From Herbidospora daliensis (GTDB lineage: Bacteria; Actinomycetota; Actinomycetes; Streptosporangiales; Streptosporangiaceae), in the NCBI RefSeq assembly GCF_001570585.1, contig NZ_BBXF01000004.1, positions 186,001-250,000 on the forward strand: a stretch of DNA of 64,000 nucleotides, given 5' to 3'. Both the position numbers and the translations under genes were made by a program. The notes under the pieces were generated by a model. It did not search any database. It saw only the letters and a program-made list of their open reading frames with translations, and was not told the origin of the DNA. Of the stretch, positions 15,357 to 23,665 are shown piece by piece; the stretch's first letter is position 1, and each line of letters opens with the position of its first letter.

Positions 15357-16531
15357 CAGCCGGCGACCGCTGCGCCCCAGCCGGAGGCCAGGACTTCGTT
15401 GGCCTTGGTGACCTGGTCGGCGGTCGGGAACGACGGCTCGCCGTCGACGGGCGGCAGGGCGGCGGAGGCGGTCTGGTCGACCGACCCGTCGGCGATCATC
15501 GCGGGGAGCAGGACCGGACGGGCGAAGCCCTTCAGGTACAGGTTCTGGCCCTCGGTGCTGTAGATGAACTCCTGCCAGAGCCGCGCGGCGGCCGGGTGGG
15601 GGGCGTCCTTGTTGATGGCCTGGGCGTACAGGGAGATGTACTTGCCGTCGGTGGGGATGACGGTCTTCCAGTCGAGGCCCTTCGGCGCCATGATCGGCGC
15701 GTAGGCGGCGTTGTTGTAGTCCCAGTCGATCGAGATCTGGGTCTCGCCCTTCTCGATGGTCGCCGGGGTGGTCTCGACCGGGTTGAAGTTGCCGGCGTCC
15801 TTGAGCTTCTTGAAGAAGTCGATGCCGGGCTGGATGTCGTCGAACGAACCGCCGTTGGCGAGGGCGGCGGCGTACACGCCGGCGAAGGCCGAGCCCGACT
15901 TGGTCGGGTTGCCGTTCATCGCGACCTTGCCCTTGTACTCGGGCTTGAGCAGGTCGGCGAAGGTCTGCGGGCAGGTCGCGATCTTCTTGGCGTCGCAGGC
16001 GATGGAGACGTAGCCGCCGTAGTCGTTCACCCAGAGGCCGTTCGCGTCCTTCTGCGCGGTGGGGATCTTGTCCCAGGTCGCGACCTTGTACGGCGCGAAC
16101 AGGCCCTCGGTCGCGCCGGAGTAGGCGAACGACTGGCCGATGTCCAGCACGTCGGGGGCGCGGTCCTGGCCCTTGCGGGTCTTCACCGCGTTGATCTCGT
16201 CGGCGGAGGAGGCGTCGGGGGTCTCCTCCTCGATCTCGATGCCGGGGTACTTGGCCTTGAACGCGGCCAGGATCTCGCCGTAGTTGGCCCAGTCGGGCGG
16301 CAGCGCGATGACGTGCAGTTTGCCCTCGGCCTTGGCCGCCTCGTACAGCTTGTCGATTCCGCCGAAGTCGGCGGCCGAGGTGGCGGTACGGGCGTCGACC
16401 GCGGCGGCGCCACCGGGGGCGGCGGCGGAGGACGTGGAGGTTGCCTCGGTGCCCGGCGCGGACCCACAGGCCGCGACGGCGATCAGCAGACCGGCGGTGA
16501 GGCCGGTGAGACGGACTCGGGAAGAGACCAC
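15356..16531 (-). CDS. ABC importer substrate-binding lipoprotein
   Basis: 391 aa from a GTG at 16531, chosen for GGGAG 6 bp upstream; a further in-frame ATG 45 bp upstream would disrupt the signal peptide. Signal peptide VRLTGLTAGLLIAVAACGS ends in a lipobox with the lipid-modified Cys, followed by an Ala/Ser/Thr linker. The mature part is a two-lobed type II binding protein (AAFKAKYPGIEIEEETPD, IGQSFAYSGATEGLFAPYK, IYSTEGQNLYLKGFARPV). The family covers iron, polyamine and 2-aminoethylphosphonate binders; I cannot choose between them. Divergent from a GntR/HutC regulator with an inverted repeat between. Confidence 0.92.
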   Translation of the reverse strand: MVSSRVRLTGLTAGLLIAVAACGSAPGTEATSTSSAAAPGGAAAVDARTATSAADFGGIDKLYEAAKAEGKLHVIALPPDWANYGEILAAFKAKYPGIEIEEETPDASSADEINAVKTRKGQDRAPDVLDIGQSFAYSGATEGLFAPYKVATWDKIPTAQKDANGLWVNDYGGYVSIACDAKKIATCPQTFADLLKPEYKGKVAMNGNPTKSGSAFAGVYAAALANGGSFDDIQPGIDFFKKLKDAGNFNPVETTPATIEKGETQISIDWDYNNAAYAPIMAPKGLDWKTVIPTDGKYISLYAQAINKDAPHPAAARLWQEFIYSTEGQNLYLKGFARPVLLPAMIADGSVDQTASAALPPVDGEPSFPTADQVTKANEVLASGWGAAVAG

Positions 16532-16564
16532 GGTGAACTCCCAATGGAGCGGATTGCCCAGAAC

Positions 16565-16578
16565 TTGTTCAAACAAGC
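16565..16578. promoter_or_regulatory. Inverted repeat in the importer promoter
   Basis: CTTGTTCAAACAAG: 6-bp arms around a 2-bp centre, 34 bp upstream of the substrate-binding protein start and on the GntR side of the divergent gap. A plausible site for the divergent GntR/HutC regulator. A second short palindrome, TGTACA, lies just upstream of the regulator start near 16695. Confidence 0.45.
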
Positions 16579-16719
16579 TAGGGACACCAGATCGCCCGCC
16601 ACCGACCTGCCGGTGAACAGTCGGAGGCCATTCGTCAAATGGCTAAACACCTACTTTTGCGGACGATTCGCGGACCGTACGGTGAGCCCGGACCTGTACA
16701 CAAGAACTGGGAGCCGCCC

Positions 16720-17454
16720 GTGCACCCGCGTTACGCGCGCATCGCCGACGAACTCCGGGCGGCCATCCTCGGCGGTGAACTCCCGGTCGGCGCGCCCCTG
16801 CCCTCGGAGACGGTGCTGGCCGCCCGGCACCAGGTCGCGCGGGGGACGATCCGCCAGGCCGTCGCGGTGCTGACCGCCGAAGGGCTGGTGGGCTCCCGCC
16901 AGGGTGCCAGACGGATCGTGCTGGGCCGCGAACGCAGCCAGAACTTCGCGGTGCTGAACAGTTTCGCGGAGTGGGCGCGGGCCGCCGGGCACGAGGTGAC
17001 CGGCCAGGTGATCGAGCAGCGCCACCGCACCGCGGGCGCGGCCGAGGCGGCCCGTCTCGGGCTGGCGGTCGGCGACCCGGTGCTCCAGGTGCTGCGGCTG
17101 CGCCGCCTCGACGGCGTCGCGGTCCTGCTCGAACGCACCGTGTACGCCGGCTGGCTCGCCCCGGCGGTCGAGCGGTTACCCGCCGACTGCGACTCGGTCA
17201 CGCAGGCCCTCTACGAGTCGCGCGGGCTGGTGTTCGCGTACGGGGAGCACCTGATCGACGCCGTCGCGGCCGGGACGGACGACGCCCGCCTGCTCGGCGT
17301 GCGGCGCGGCGGGCCGCTGCTGCGGCAGCGGCGGGTGACGACGACGCGCGAAGGGCGCCCGGCGGAGTGGTCGGACGACCGCTACCGGGCCGGCAGCGTG
17401 ACGTTCGCGATCCGCAACGCGGCGGGCGCCCTCGCGGTACACCCGCAGGACTAG
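16720..17454 (+). CDS. GntR-family (HutC subfamily) regulator
   Basis: 244 aa from a GTG at 16720, chosen because GGGAG lies 6 bp upstream and the domain begins immediately (YARIADELRAAILGGELPVG, PSETVLAARHQVARGTIRQA). Residues ~5-70 are the winged helix; ~90-235 are a UTRA ligand-binding domain (VLQVLRLRRLDGVAVLLERT, AEWSDDRYRAGSVTF). Divergent from the ABC importer, so it probably represses it until the substrate or a breakdown product binds. The stop overlaps the convergent SRPBCC gene by 4 bp. Confidence 0.93.
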   Translation: MHPRYARIADELRAAILGGELPVGAPLPSETVLAARHQVARGTIRQAVAVLTAEGLVGSRQGARRIVLGRERSQNFAVLNSFAEWARAAGHEVTGQVIEQRHRTAGAAEAARLGLAVGDPVLQVLRLRRLDGVAVLLERTVYAGWLAPAVERLPADCDSVTQALYESRGLVFAYGEHLIDAVAAGTDDARLLGVRRGGPLLRQRRVTTTREGRPAEWSDDRYRAGSVTFAIRNAAGALAVHPQD

Positions 17455-18101
17455 CTGTAGAAACCGTTCTCGATGCGGTCCTTGAACACCGACTGGATGC
17501 CCTGGTGCGCCATCACGCCCTGCGAGACGGTGTAGTCGATCAGCAGGATGCTGGCCTCGAACGTCAGGTTCTCGGTCACCCGGGTCCCGGCCGCGCCGAG
17601 GTCCTCGAAGGTGATCGTCTGGTGGGTGATGACGTTGGGCAGCGTCCACGAGTCGACCTCGTAGAAGTACCCCGCCGCGTTGATGCGCTGCTGGGCGTGG
17701 GTGTTGATCGGCGTCGCGGGCAGCCCCGGCTGGAGCGGCGTGTTCTCGATCGCCGTCTGGTTGATCGTCCGGACCCCGCCCGAGGTGGTGTCGGCGTGCA
17801 CGACCACCCGCTGGAGCAGCGGGTTGGCCCCGATGTGGTTCTCGAAGTTCGAGTAGATCCCGAAGACCTCGTCGCGCGGGGCGGCGATGTCGACCGAGAT
17901 GCTCTGCGACCGGGCGGCCCGGCCGAGCGCGGGGTTGGGGTGGTTCAGGGCCTCGATCAGGTTGTACGTCGTGCGGGCCAGCTCCCACTGGACGGCGACC
18001 AGCGGGTCGGAGTCGGCCCTGGCGGGCGAGCTCATGACGGAGAGGACCATCGCGAGGGCGAGCAGTGGAGCGCTTAACAGCCGGAACGGCTTCTTTCTCA
18101 T
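17451..18101 (-). CDS. Exported SRPBCC-fold protein
   Basis: 216 aa from the ATG at 18101, where MRKKPFRLLSAPLLALAMVLSVMSSPARA forms a signal peptide (basic start MRKKPFRLL, cleavage near ARA-D). The mature part shows the start-domain pattern: SVDIAAPRDEVFGIYSNFEN, then VDSWTLPNVITHQTITFEDL and GTRVTENLTFE. SRPBCC proteins bind hydrophobic ligands or act as polyketide cyclases; an exported one is less usual. It is convergent with the GntR gene and follows the response regulator gene by 57 bp on the same strand. Ligand unknown. Confidence 0.8.
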   Translation of the reverse strand: MRKKPFRLLSAPLLALAMVLSVMSSPARADSDPLVAVQWELARTTYNLIEALNHPNPALGRAARSQSISVDIAAPRDEVFGIYSNFENHIGANPLLQRVVVHADTTSGGVRTINQTAIENTPLQPGLPATPINTHAQQRINAAGYFYEVDSWTLPNVITHQTITFEDLGAAGTRVTENLTFEASILLIDYTVSQGVMAHQGIQSVFKDRIENGFYS

Positions 18102-18158
18102 GGGCACATCACACCCCATTGGCCGTTGGAACGCTCCTGGCAACTCCTGCCAGTCTTT

Positions 18159-18791
18159 TCAGGGCACCAGCTTGTAACCCACGCCGCGCACCGTTTCCAC
18201 GACATTCGGCTCGCCGAGTTTCGCGCGCAGATGCGCGATGTGGACGTCGAGAGTACGCGCCGCCGACCGGCTCAGGTCCTTCCAGTTCTCCAGCAATAGC
18301 GTCTGCTTGGTGACGACCTCGCCGGGCGTCTGCACGAGACGCCGCAGTAACGCGAACTCCTTCGGCGTGAGCGGCACATTCCGGCCGTCGCGCCAGACCA
18401 GATAACGCCGCGCGTCGATCTGGATGTCGCCCGCCTGCAGCACGTCGGTCTTGCCGCCCCGGGTGCGCCGCAGGACCGCCTCCAGCCGGGCCTCCAGTTC
18501 GTCCATGCAGACGGGTTTGACCAGGTAGTCGTCGGCGCCGGCACGCAGCCCGCGGACCCGCTCGGCCCGGTCGTCGCGGGCCGACAACACGATGATCGGC
18601 ACGTCGCTGACCCGCCGGATCTCGCGGCACGCCTCGGTCCCGTCGTCGCCCCGGACGCCGAGAAAGACGACGTCATATCCGAGAGTGGCCGTCCGGTCGG
18701 AACCGACCGTGACCGAATATCCGCTTTTCGCCAGCGCCGCCTCGATCTCGGCCGCCGTCTGAGTATCTTCGTCCACGACGAATACCCGCAT
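18159..18791 (-). CDS. OmpR/PhoB-type response regulator with degenerate receiver
   Basis: 210 aa. Receiver ~1-115, winged-helix output ~125-208 (LTPKEFALLRRLVQTPGEVV, RTLDVHIAHLRAKLGEP, VRGVGYKLVP). The acidic pocket (VVDEDT, residues 5-10), the Ser of VLSARDD and the Lys of YLVKPV are kept, but the phosphoacceptor position reads FLGVRGDDG: Gly45 stands where Asp is expected. So classical Asp phosphorylation looks impossible, and no sensor kinase gene is adjacent. Such atypical regulators can act by ligand binding or constitutively. It lies directly downstream of the encapsulin gene but has its own promoter-like sequence. Confidence 0.9.
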   Translation of the reverse strand: MRVFVVDEDTQTAAEIEAALAKSGYSVTVGSDRTATLGYDVVFLGVRGDDGTEACREIRRVSDVPIIVLSARDDRAERVRGLRAGADDYLVKPVCMDELEARLEAVLRRTRGGKTDVLQAGDIQIDARRYLVWRDGRNVPLTPKEFALLRRLVQTPGEVVTKQTLLLENWKDLSRSAARTLDVHIAHLRAKLGEPNVVETVRGVGYKLVP

Positions 18792-18833
18792 GTCTCCCCG
18801 TGTTAAAGCTGTGGCCCCCGCCCCGTCCGGGCA

Positions 18834-18862
18834 ATACTGGTGGGTATCCGTTGAGCTGTCAA
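18834..18862 (-). promoter_or_regulatory. Vegetative-type promoter of the response regulator gene
   Basis: On the minus strand TTGACA (18862-18857) and CAGTAT (18839-18834) are 17 bp apart, about 43 bp before the ATG at 18791. The perfect -35 hexamer in a GC-rich genome is notable. Lies in the 89-bp gap after the encapsulin gene. Confidence 0.45.
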
Positions 18863-18880
18863 TAATTGCCGAAGAACCAA

Positions 18881-19681
18881 TTACGGGCTCGTCAAATGAA
18901 TGGCCGCCTCCGCCGTGAACGGCAGGAAGGTGAACGACTCCTGGAGATAGAGCGTCACCGTGGTGTCGGTATGGCTGAGATATCCGATGGAGACGTCCTG
19001 GCCGAGGTGCAGGTCGAAGTCGCCGCCCCGGGTGGTGAGCACGACCGCCCCGCTGATCGCCGGAGCCCACACGATGTCGCCGCTCACGAACCGACGGAGG
19101 TGCTCGATCACGGGGTAGCCGTGGTCGGCCGTCTCTGCCACCCCGGTGTAGGCGTCGGCCGACAGCAGCACCGAATAGGGGCCGTCGACCCCGGCCATGC
19201 GCAGGATGCCGAGTGCCTGCGCGATGGCGTCGGGATAACCGCGCACGTCGGCCGGGAGCACCAGCGGCGCATGGGCGCTGAGCGGGATGACGCCGGAGAC
19301 GTCGCCGGGGCCGTACCCCTCGAAGACGGCCTGATCCTCGGCGATGGCCAGCGCGGCGGCGGCGTCCTTGACCGGCTGCCAGTCGGAGTCGTTCGACCCG
19401 CGCTCGACGTCGTCGATCGCCTCGCGGTCGAGCTCGAACGGCCGGCGCAGCTCGACCAGCCGCGACACCTCCCGCCGCCGCGCCTGCACGCCGGTCGCGG
19501 GCGGCTGGATCGGCGTGGTGTGCCCGGTCGACACGGCCGACAGTTCGGTCCCCTCGGGGCCGTGCACGTCGACCACCCGGCGTCCGGCGATGTGCCGTTT
19601 GAAGGTGCGGGCGGCCTCCTCCTCGATCTGCGCCCAGGCGGCGTCGGAGATCGGGGCCAGCTCCCGATGGAGGTTGTTCAT
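18881..19681 (-). CDS. Encapsulin shell protein (family 1, linocin-M18-like)
   Basis: 266 aa, the normal length. Typical blocks: NNLHRELAPISDAAWAQIEE, ARTFKRHIAGRRVVDV, GPEGTELSAVSTGH, VELRRPFELDREAIDD, DAAAALAIAEDQAVFEGYG and the C-terminal YLQESFTFLPFTAEAA. Encapsulins have the HK97 capsid fold and self-assemble into a protein compartment (60 subunits for family 1 T=1 shells). The ATG overlaps the stop of the DyP peroxidase gene by 4 bp; that peroxidase carries a loading peptide, so it is the cargo. Protects against peroxide or sequesters an oxidative reaction. Confidence 0.96.
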   Translation of the reverse strand: MNNLHRELAPISDAAWAQIEEEAARTFKRHIAGRRVVDVHGPEGTELSAVSTGHTTPIQPPATGVQARRREVSRLVELRRPFELDREAIDDVERGSNDSDWQPVKDAAAALAIAEDQAVFEGYGPGDVSGVIPLSAHAPLVLPADVRGYPDAIAQALGILRMAGVDGPYSVLLSADAYTGVAETADHGYPVIEHLRRFVSGDIVWAPAISGAVVLTTRGGDFDLHLGQDVSIGYLSHTDTTVTLYLQESFTFLPFTAEAAIHLTSP

Positions 19682-20688
19682 GTTTGCGGCACTCCCTTGA
19701 GGTCACCGATGATCAACCGGCCCGTTTGCACGGGCTCCGGCGGGTCTTCCAGGAAGGCTCCTGAGGGGACGAAGTAGAGGGAACCGGTCAGCGCGGTGGA
19801 GAAGTCGAGGATCCGGTCGTAGTTGCCGGGCGGGTCTCCGATGAACATGTTGGTCAGCATGCGTTCGAGCAGGCCGGAGGTGCGGGCGTACCCGATGAAG
19901 TAGGTGCCGAACTCCCCCGCCGAGGCGTTGCCGAACGGCATGTTGTCGCGCAGGATCTTCAGCTCCTTGCCGTCCTCCTCGATGACGGTGAGCGCGTTGT
20001 GCGCGTTCGGGGGCTTCACGTCGTCGTCGAGCTCGACGTTGGAGAGCTTGTGGCGGCCGATGACCTTCTCCTGGTCCTCGGTCGCGAGCCCGTTCCAGGT
20101 GGCCAGGTCGTGGACGTACTTCTGGACCAGGACGTAGGAGCCGCCCGCGTAGTCGGGGTCCTCGTCGCCGATGAGCACCGACTGGTAGGCCAGGTCGCCG
20201 GTCGGGTTCTCGGTGCCGTCGACGAAGCCGAGCAGGTCACGAGCGTCGAAGTAGCGGAAGCCGTGCACCTCGTCGGCGCTCGCGACCGCGTCGCGCAGCC
20301 GGTCCATGATCAGCCCGGCCAGCTCGAAGCAGAGGTCGTGCCGGTTGGCCCGGATGTGGATCAGCAGGTCGCCCGGGGTCGAGGGGGCGTAGTGGGCGCC
20401 GCGGATCTCCTGGAGCGGGTGCAGCCCCGCGGGCTTCGGCAACCCGGGGTAGAGCCGGTCCCAGAACTGCGACCCGAACCCCAGCACGCACGACAACCCG
20501 GGGTCGAGCGACCGGAAGCCGACCGTGCGCAGCAGCCCCGCGAGGTCTTCGCCCAGGTCCCTGACCGCCTGGTGCCCGGTGGGCTTGATCGTGGCCACGA
20601 TGAAGATGGCCGCCGGGCTCAACGAGCCCAGCACCGCCTGCACACCGCTGCGATGATCCTCCACCCCGTAAGGCGTCGCCGCTGACAT
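19678..20688 (-). CDS. DyP-type heme peroxidase, encapsulin cargo
   Basis: 336 aa. The DyP GxxDG motif is GFVDG at 154-158 (distal Asp157), the proximal heme-ligand His is His230 in PPNAHN, and distal Arg247 lies in LRDNMPFG. The C-terminal tail GRLIIGDLKG (323-332) after a Pro-rich linker (DPPEPVQT) matches the encapsulin cargo-loading pattern L-x-I-G-x-L-K-G. The gene is followed by the shell gene with a 4-bp overlap, the classic DyP-encapsulin order. AGGAGG lies 10 bp before the ATG. The physiological substrate of actinobacterial B-type DyPs is uncertain. Confidence 0.96.
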   Translation of the reverse strand: MSAATPYGVEDHRSGVQAVLGSLSPAAIFIVATIKPTGHQAVRDLGEDLAGLLRTVGFRSLDPGLSCVLGFGSQFWDRLYPGLPKPAGLHPLQEIRGAHYAPSTPGDLLIHIRANRHDLCFELAGLIMDRLRDAVASADEVHGFRYFDARDLLGFVDGTENPTGDLAYQSVLIGDEDPDYAGGSYVLVQKYVHDLATWNGLATEDQEKVIGRHKLSNVELDDDVKPPNAHNALTVIEEDGKELKILRDNMPFGNASAGEFGTYFIGYARTSGLLERMLTNMFIGDPPGNYDRILDFSTALTGSLYFVPSGAFLEDPPEPVQTGRLIIGDLKGVPQT

Positions 20689-20722
20689 GGTCGATGAACC
20701 TCCTGATCCGGTACGGGTTCGT

Positions 20723-21337
20723 CTATGCCCGGTAGTGGGAGACGACGGCCGGCTGGCCGGTGTAGTTGGGCCCGGCGGTGTCGTCGGCGCCCAGGTATTC
20801 GTAGGGGAACTCGATCGTCGCCGGGCCGGTGCGCGAGACGCGTTTGTTCCTCGGGTCGTAGGCGAAGCCGCGGCTTCTCAGCGTGGCCAGCAGCTTTCTG
20901 CGCGATCCGGCCTCGACGGAGGCGATGTCGAAGTTGGCCACGAATCTGCCGTTCTCCGTGAGCCATCCGGCGACGTCGGTGAGTGTTTTCAGCTTGTCGC
21001 CGAGGTAGTGGAGTCCGTGGACGACGGTGATCAGGTCGTATCGCCGCTCCGGCCGCCAGCCGGGGATCGACGCCACGACCAGCTCCAGGCCCTTTCCCTG
21101 CGGCACGGCGAAATGGCCGACCAGGTCGACTCCGGTGACGTCGGAGCCGAGCATCGCGGCCTCGGCCAGGGCGTGGCCCTCACCGCAGCACAGGTCGAGC
21201 CACGATCTGCCTCTCACTGCCTCGGCCAGGTCGAAGCCCAGCTCGCGGGAGTAGCCGCGCAGGCGGCGGCCCCGGTTCATGGCGTTGTTGGCGACGACCG
21301 AGGAGGCGTCCAGCTCGGCCGGGCCCAGCAGCCTCAT
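20723..21337 (-). CDS. Class I SAM-dependent methyltransferase
   Basis: 204 aa. The SAM-binding motif I is WLDLCCGEGHALAEAAM, followed by VTGVDLVG (motif II) and YDLITVVHGLHYLGDKL (post motif). The segment LSGTENGRFVAN-like (WLTENGRFVANFD) marks the sixth strand. The ATG overlaps the stop of the crystallin-J1-like gene (ATGA). No substrate clue. Together with the two genes upstream it forms a minus-strand group ending 34 bp before the DyP gene. Confidence 0.85.
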   Translation of the reverse strand: MRLLGPAELDASSVVANNAMNRGRRLRGYSRELGFDLAEAVRGRSWLDLCCGEGHALAEAAMLGSDVTGVDLVGHFAVPQGKGLELVVASIPGWRPERRYDLITVVHGLHYLGDKLKTLTDVAGWLTENGRFVANFDIASVEAGSRRKLLATLRSRGFAYDPRNKRVSRTGPATIEFPYEYLGADDTAGPNYTGQPAVVSHYRA

Positions 21338-21681
21338 TCGGGCCGGAACTCGTGCACGACCTCGATCAGGCCGACGATGTGCCGGTTGAACTCGTCGAGG
21401 TCCTCGGCCGGGACCCACAGTTCGAGGATGGTCTCGCCGCCTGCTTGCTGGACGGGGTAGCGCCCGGCGAACTCGGCGTCCACCTCGAACCGGGTGACGT
21501 AGCCGACGCCGGAGGCCGGGACGTTCCAGTCGCGGGCGATCTTGACGGCGTAGTCCTCGTTCAGGACCGGGTAGAAGATCGGCTGCTCGGGCAGCCTCGG
21601 GGGCCACGCGGTGAAGCCCGACCTTCTGACCAGCTCCAGCTCCTCGGGGCCGGTGGGACGCCACAGCGTCATCGTGCGCAT
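21334..21681 (-). CDS. Small protein resembling 'ADP-ribosylation/crystallin J1' family
   Basis: 115 aa from an ATG at 21681. Pattern FYPVLNEDYAVKIARDWNVP, GYVTRFEVDAEFAGRYPVQ, LWVPAEDLDEFNRHIVG and IEVVHEF is one I associate with short proteins annotated ADP-ribosylation/crystallin J1; despite that name it lacks the ADP-ribosylhydrolase core. Soluble, no signal peptide. Lies between DUF72 (5 bp gap) and methyltransferase (4-bp overlap) genes. Function unknown. Confidence 0.7.
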   Translation of the reverse strand: MRTMTLWRPTGPEELELVRRSGFTAWPPRLPEQPIFYPVLNEDYAVKIARDWNVPASGVGYVTRFEVDAEFAGRYPVQQAGGETILELWVPAEDLDEFNRHIVGLIEVVHEFRPE

Positions 21682-21686
21682 ATGCC

Positions 21687-22391
21687 CTATTTTGTCGCCA
21701 GCTGGCGAAATCGGCGGGCGTTTCGCACCGCCGCGCCGGTGGGGTCGTTGTTGAAGTAGACGTATCCCTCGCCGGGAAGTCGTTCGAGCCAGGTCTTCAT
21801 CGCCCGGTCGCCGTATTCGGGCGGGTGCTTCTTCGACGTTCCCTCGTGGAAACGCAGATAGGTCCACGTCGTCGTCTGCCAGAGCGGGCTCATGAGCCGC
21901 CCGCGCCGGTCGCTCCACACCAGAGCGGCACGATGGCTTTCGAGAGTTCTACGGGTGGCGTCGTTCCACCACGATTCATGGCGCGGTTCGACGGCCAGCT
22001 CGACGCCTTTCGGGAAACACCGCAGGCAGCCGTCGAGCACGTCCTCCGCATAACGGAGGGTGGGCGGCAACTGGATGAGGATCGGCCCGAGTTTCTCCCC
22101 CAGCCCTTCGGCCACCCCCATCAGCCGGGCGACCGGTTCCTTCGGGTCGGTGAGCCGTCTGACGTGGGTGAGATATCGGCTCGCCTTGACCGCCATGACG
22201 AAATCATCGGGGGTCCGGTCGTGCCATTCCTCGAAGGTCTCGCGCCGGGGCAGCCGATAGAACGCGCCGTTGTTCTCGACGGTGCCGAATTCCTCGCCGT
22301 AGCGCTCCAGCCAGCGTTTCTGCGGCACGCCGGGCGGATAGAGCACCCCGCGCCAGTCGGCGTACTGCCACCCGGACGTTCCCACCCGCAT
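21687..22391 (-). CDS. DUF72 (YecE-like) TIM-barrel protein
   Basis: 234 aa. Family marks: MRVGTSGWQYADWRGVLYPP at the start, ENNGAFYRLP, FVMAVKASRYLTHVRRL, ILIQLPPTLRY, AVEPRHESWW, TYLRFHEGTSKK and YVYFNNDPTGAAVRNA. DUF72 proteins are TIM-barrels with unproven hydrolase-like activity. Divergent from the SnoaL-like gene with only 23 bp between starts, so the promoters must overlap coding sequence. Confidence 0.93.
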   Translation of the reverse strand: MRVGTSGWQYADWRGVLYPPGVPQKRWLERYGEEFGTVENNGAFYRLPRRETFEEWHDRTPDDFVMAVKASRYLTHVRRLTDPKEPVARLMGVAEGLGEKLGPILIQLPPTLRYAEDVLDGCLRCFPKGVELAVEPRHESWWNDATRRTLESHRAALVWSDRRGRLMSPLWQTTTWTYLRFHEGTSKKHPPEYGDRAMKTWLERLPGEGYVYFNNDPTGAAVRNARRFRQLATK

Positions 22392-22414
22392 TACCCCAGC
22401 CTAGGCTTCGGCGG

Positions 22415-22786
22415 GTGAACACCAGGGAGATCGCCCGCCGTTTCGCCCAGACCTGGCAGTCAGGCTGGGCCGCCCACGACGTCGACCTTCTTCTTTCCCT
22501 GTACGACCCGGGCATCGTCCACCACTCGATGCCCTTCCGCGAGCCCCACCGGGGCCTCGACGCGCTGAGGGAGTATCTGACGTGGTCGTTCTCCGAAGAG
22601 AACGTGCTCGACGTGCGATTCGGGGAACCGCTGGTCGACGGCGACACGGCGGCGATCGAGTTCCGGGTGCGGGCCCGTGAAGGGGACCTGGCGGGGTGCG
22701 TTTTCGTGACGTTCGACGCGGCGGGATTGGCCATCGCGACCCGCGACTATTGGCACATGTCAGATAATCCCGAAGAACCACGGTGA
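22415..22786 (+). CDS. SnoaL-like / NTF2-fold protein
   Basis: 123 aa from a GTG at 22415. The helix REIARRFAQTWQSGWAAHDVD, then LYDPGIVHHSMP and FEP-type strands (VRFGEPLVDGDTAAIEFRVR, CVFVTFDAAGLAI, RDYWHM) fit the cone-shaped NTF2 fold of SnoaL-like proteins. Could be an enzyme or a small-molecule binder; no catalytic set was assigned. The gap 22787-22984 after it shows no gene. Confidence 0.8.
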   Translation: MNTREIARRFAQTWQSGWAAHDVDLLLSLYDPGIVHHSMPFREPHRGLDALREYLTWSFSEENVLDVRFGEPLVDGDTAAIEFRVRAREGDLAGCVFVTFDAAGLAIATRDYWHMSDNPEEPR

Positions 22787-22984
22787 CCAGGGCTGTTCGT
22801 GCAACGGGATTCCGATTCCGATTTCGCCCACAGAGTCGCACTGCTCTCCCGCGTGGGCGTGCATTTCGAACGGGCCCGGTCACCGTCCCCGCACTCGGCG
22901 AGTTCCGAGCAGCCGTTCCGGGCGGATGCCAGAAATCTGGAGCGAACCAGCGTCCGCGCCCATCCCGGATACGTCTAGAACGTC

Positions 22985-23656
22985 ATGAAGCGAATTCTGC
23001 CGCTCATACTGTTGGTCGCCTCCTGCGCCGACCCCGGCCCCGCCCATGTCTACGCGTGCAACCAAGAGCCCGTCCCGCTGGCCGGTCTGACCGGCCCGCC
23101 GGCGACGCGGCTTGGCCCCGACGGCCAGGCCGCGCTGAAAGGGGAGGAGGTCGAAGGGCGGATCGAGGAGCTCGAGAAGTGGCACGTCGTCGAGGAGAGC
23201 GCCGACCGGGTGGCGCTGATCCGCGAGCTCGATGAGCCCGTCCCTCAGGACCACGGCGAGAGCACCCACCATTACGTGCTGATCGAGCGCTGGCTCCCGG
23301 GTGACGCGTGGGGGCTGCGCACCTCCACCCGCTGCGATCTGAAGCGGTCCGTCCCCGGCCTCGGTCCCGCCGAGGTCGCCCTCGGGTCGGCGTCGGGCAC
23401 CCGCCTGAACCTGCTGGTCACCGAACGCGACTGCGCGAGCGGCCAGCCTGCGGGAGACCGGGTCGAGCTGGTCGAACTGGAGGAGACCGATCAGGAGGTC
23501 CGGCTGGTCGTGGCGGTCCAGCCGCAACGTGGACGAGAGGGATCGGTCCTGACCTGCCAGGGCAACCCGCCCACGCCCTTCACCGTCGAACTCTCCGAAC
23601 CGTTGGGCGGCAGGTCGGTCGTGAACGTCGGCGTGTACCCCGCCCGGCGGCTGTAG
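22985..23656 (+). CDS. Putative lipoprotein, unknown
   Basis: 223 aa. MKRILPLILLVASCADPG is a short lipoprotein signal with lipobox LVASC. The mature domain contains cysteines (YACNQEP, STRCDLKR, ERDCASG, LTCQGNP) that may pair as disulfides outside the membrane. No family was recognised. Followed 9 bp later by a Nudix gene, possibly in the same transcript. No obvious ribosome-binding site precedes the ATG. Confidence 0.65.
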   Translation: MKRILPLILLVASCADPGPAHVYACNQEPVPLAGLTGPPATRLGPDGQAALKGEEVEGRIEELEKWHVVEESADRVALIRELDEPVPQDHGESTHHYVLIERWLPGDAWGLRTSTRCDLKRSVPGLGPAEVALGSASGTRLNLLVTERDCASGQPAGDRVELVELEETDQEVRLVVAVQPQRGREGSVLTCQGNPPTPFTVELSEPLGGRSVVNVGVYPARRL

Positions 23657-23665
23657 CATCGCCCG

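Noticed and set aside
22787-22984. A small gene in the gap after the SnoaL-like gene.
   Set aside because: Short frames there lack ribosome-binding sites and coding bias.
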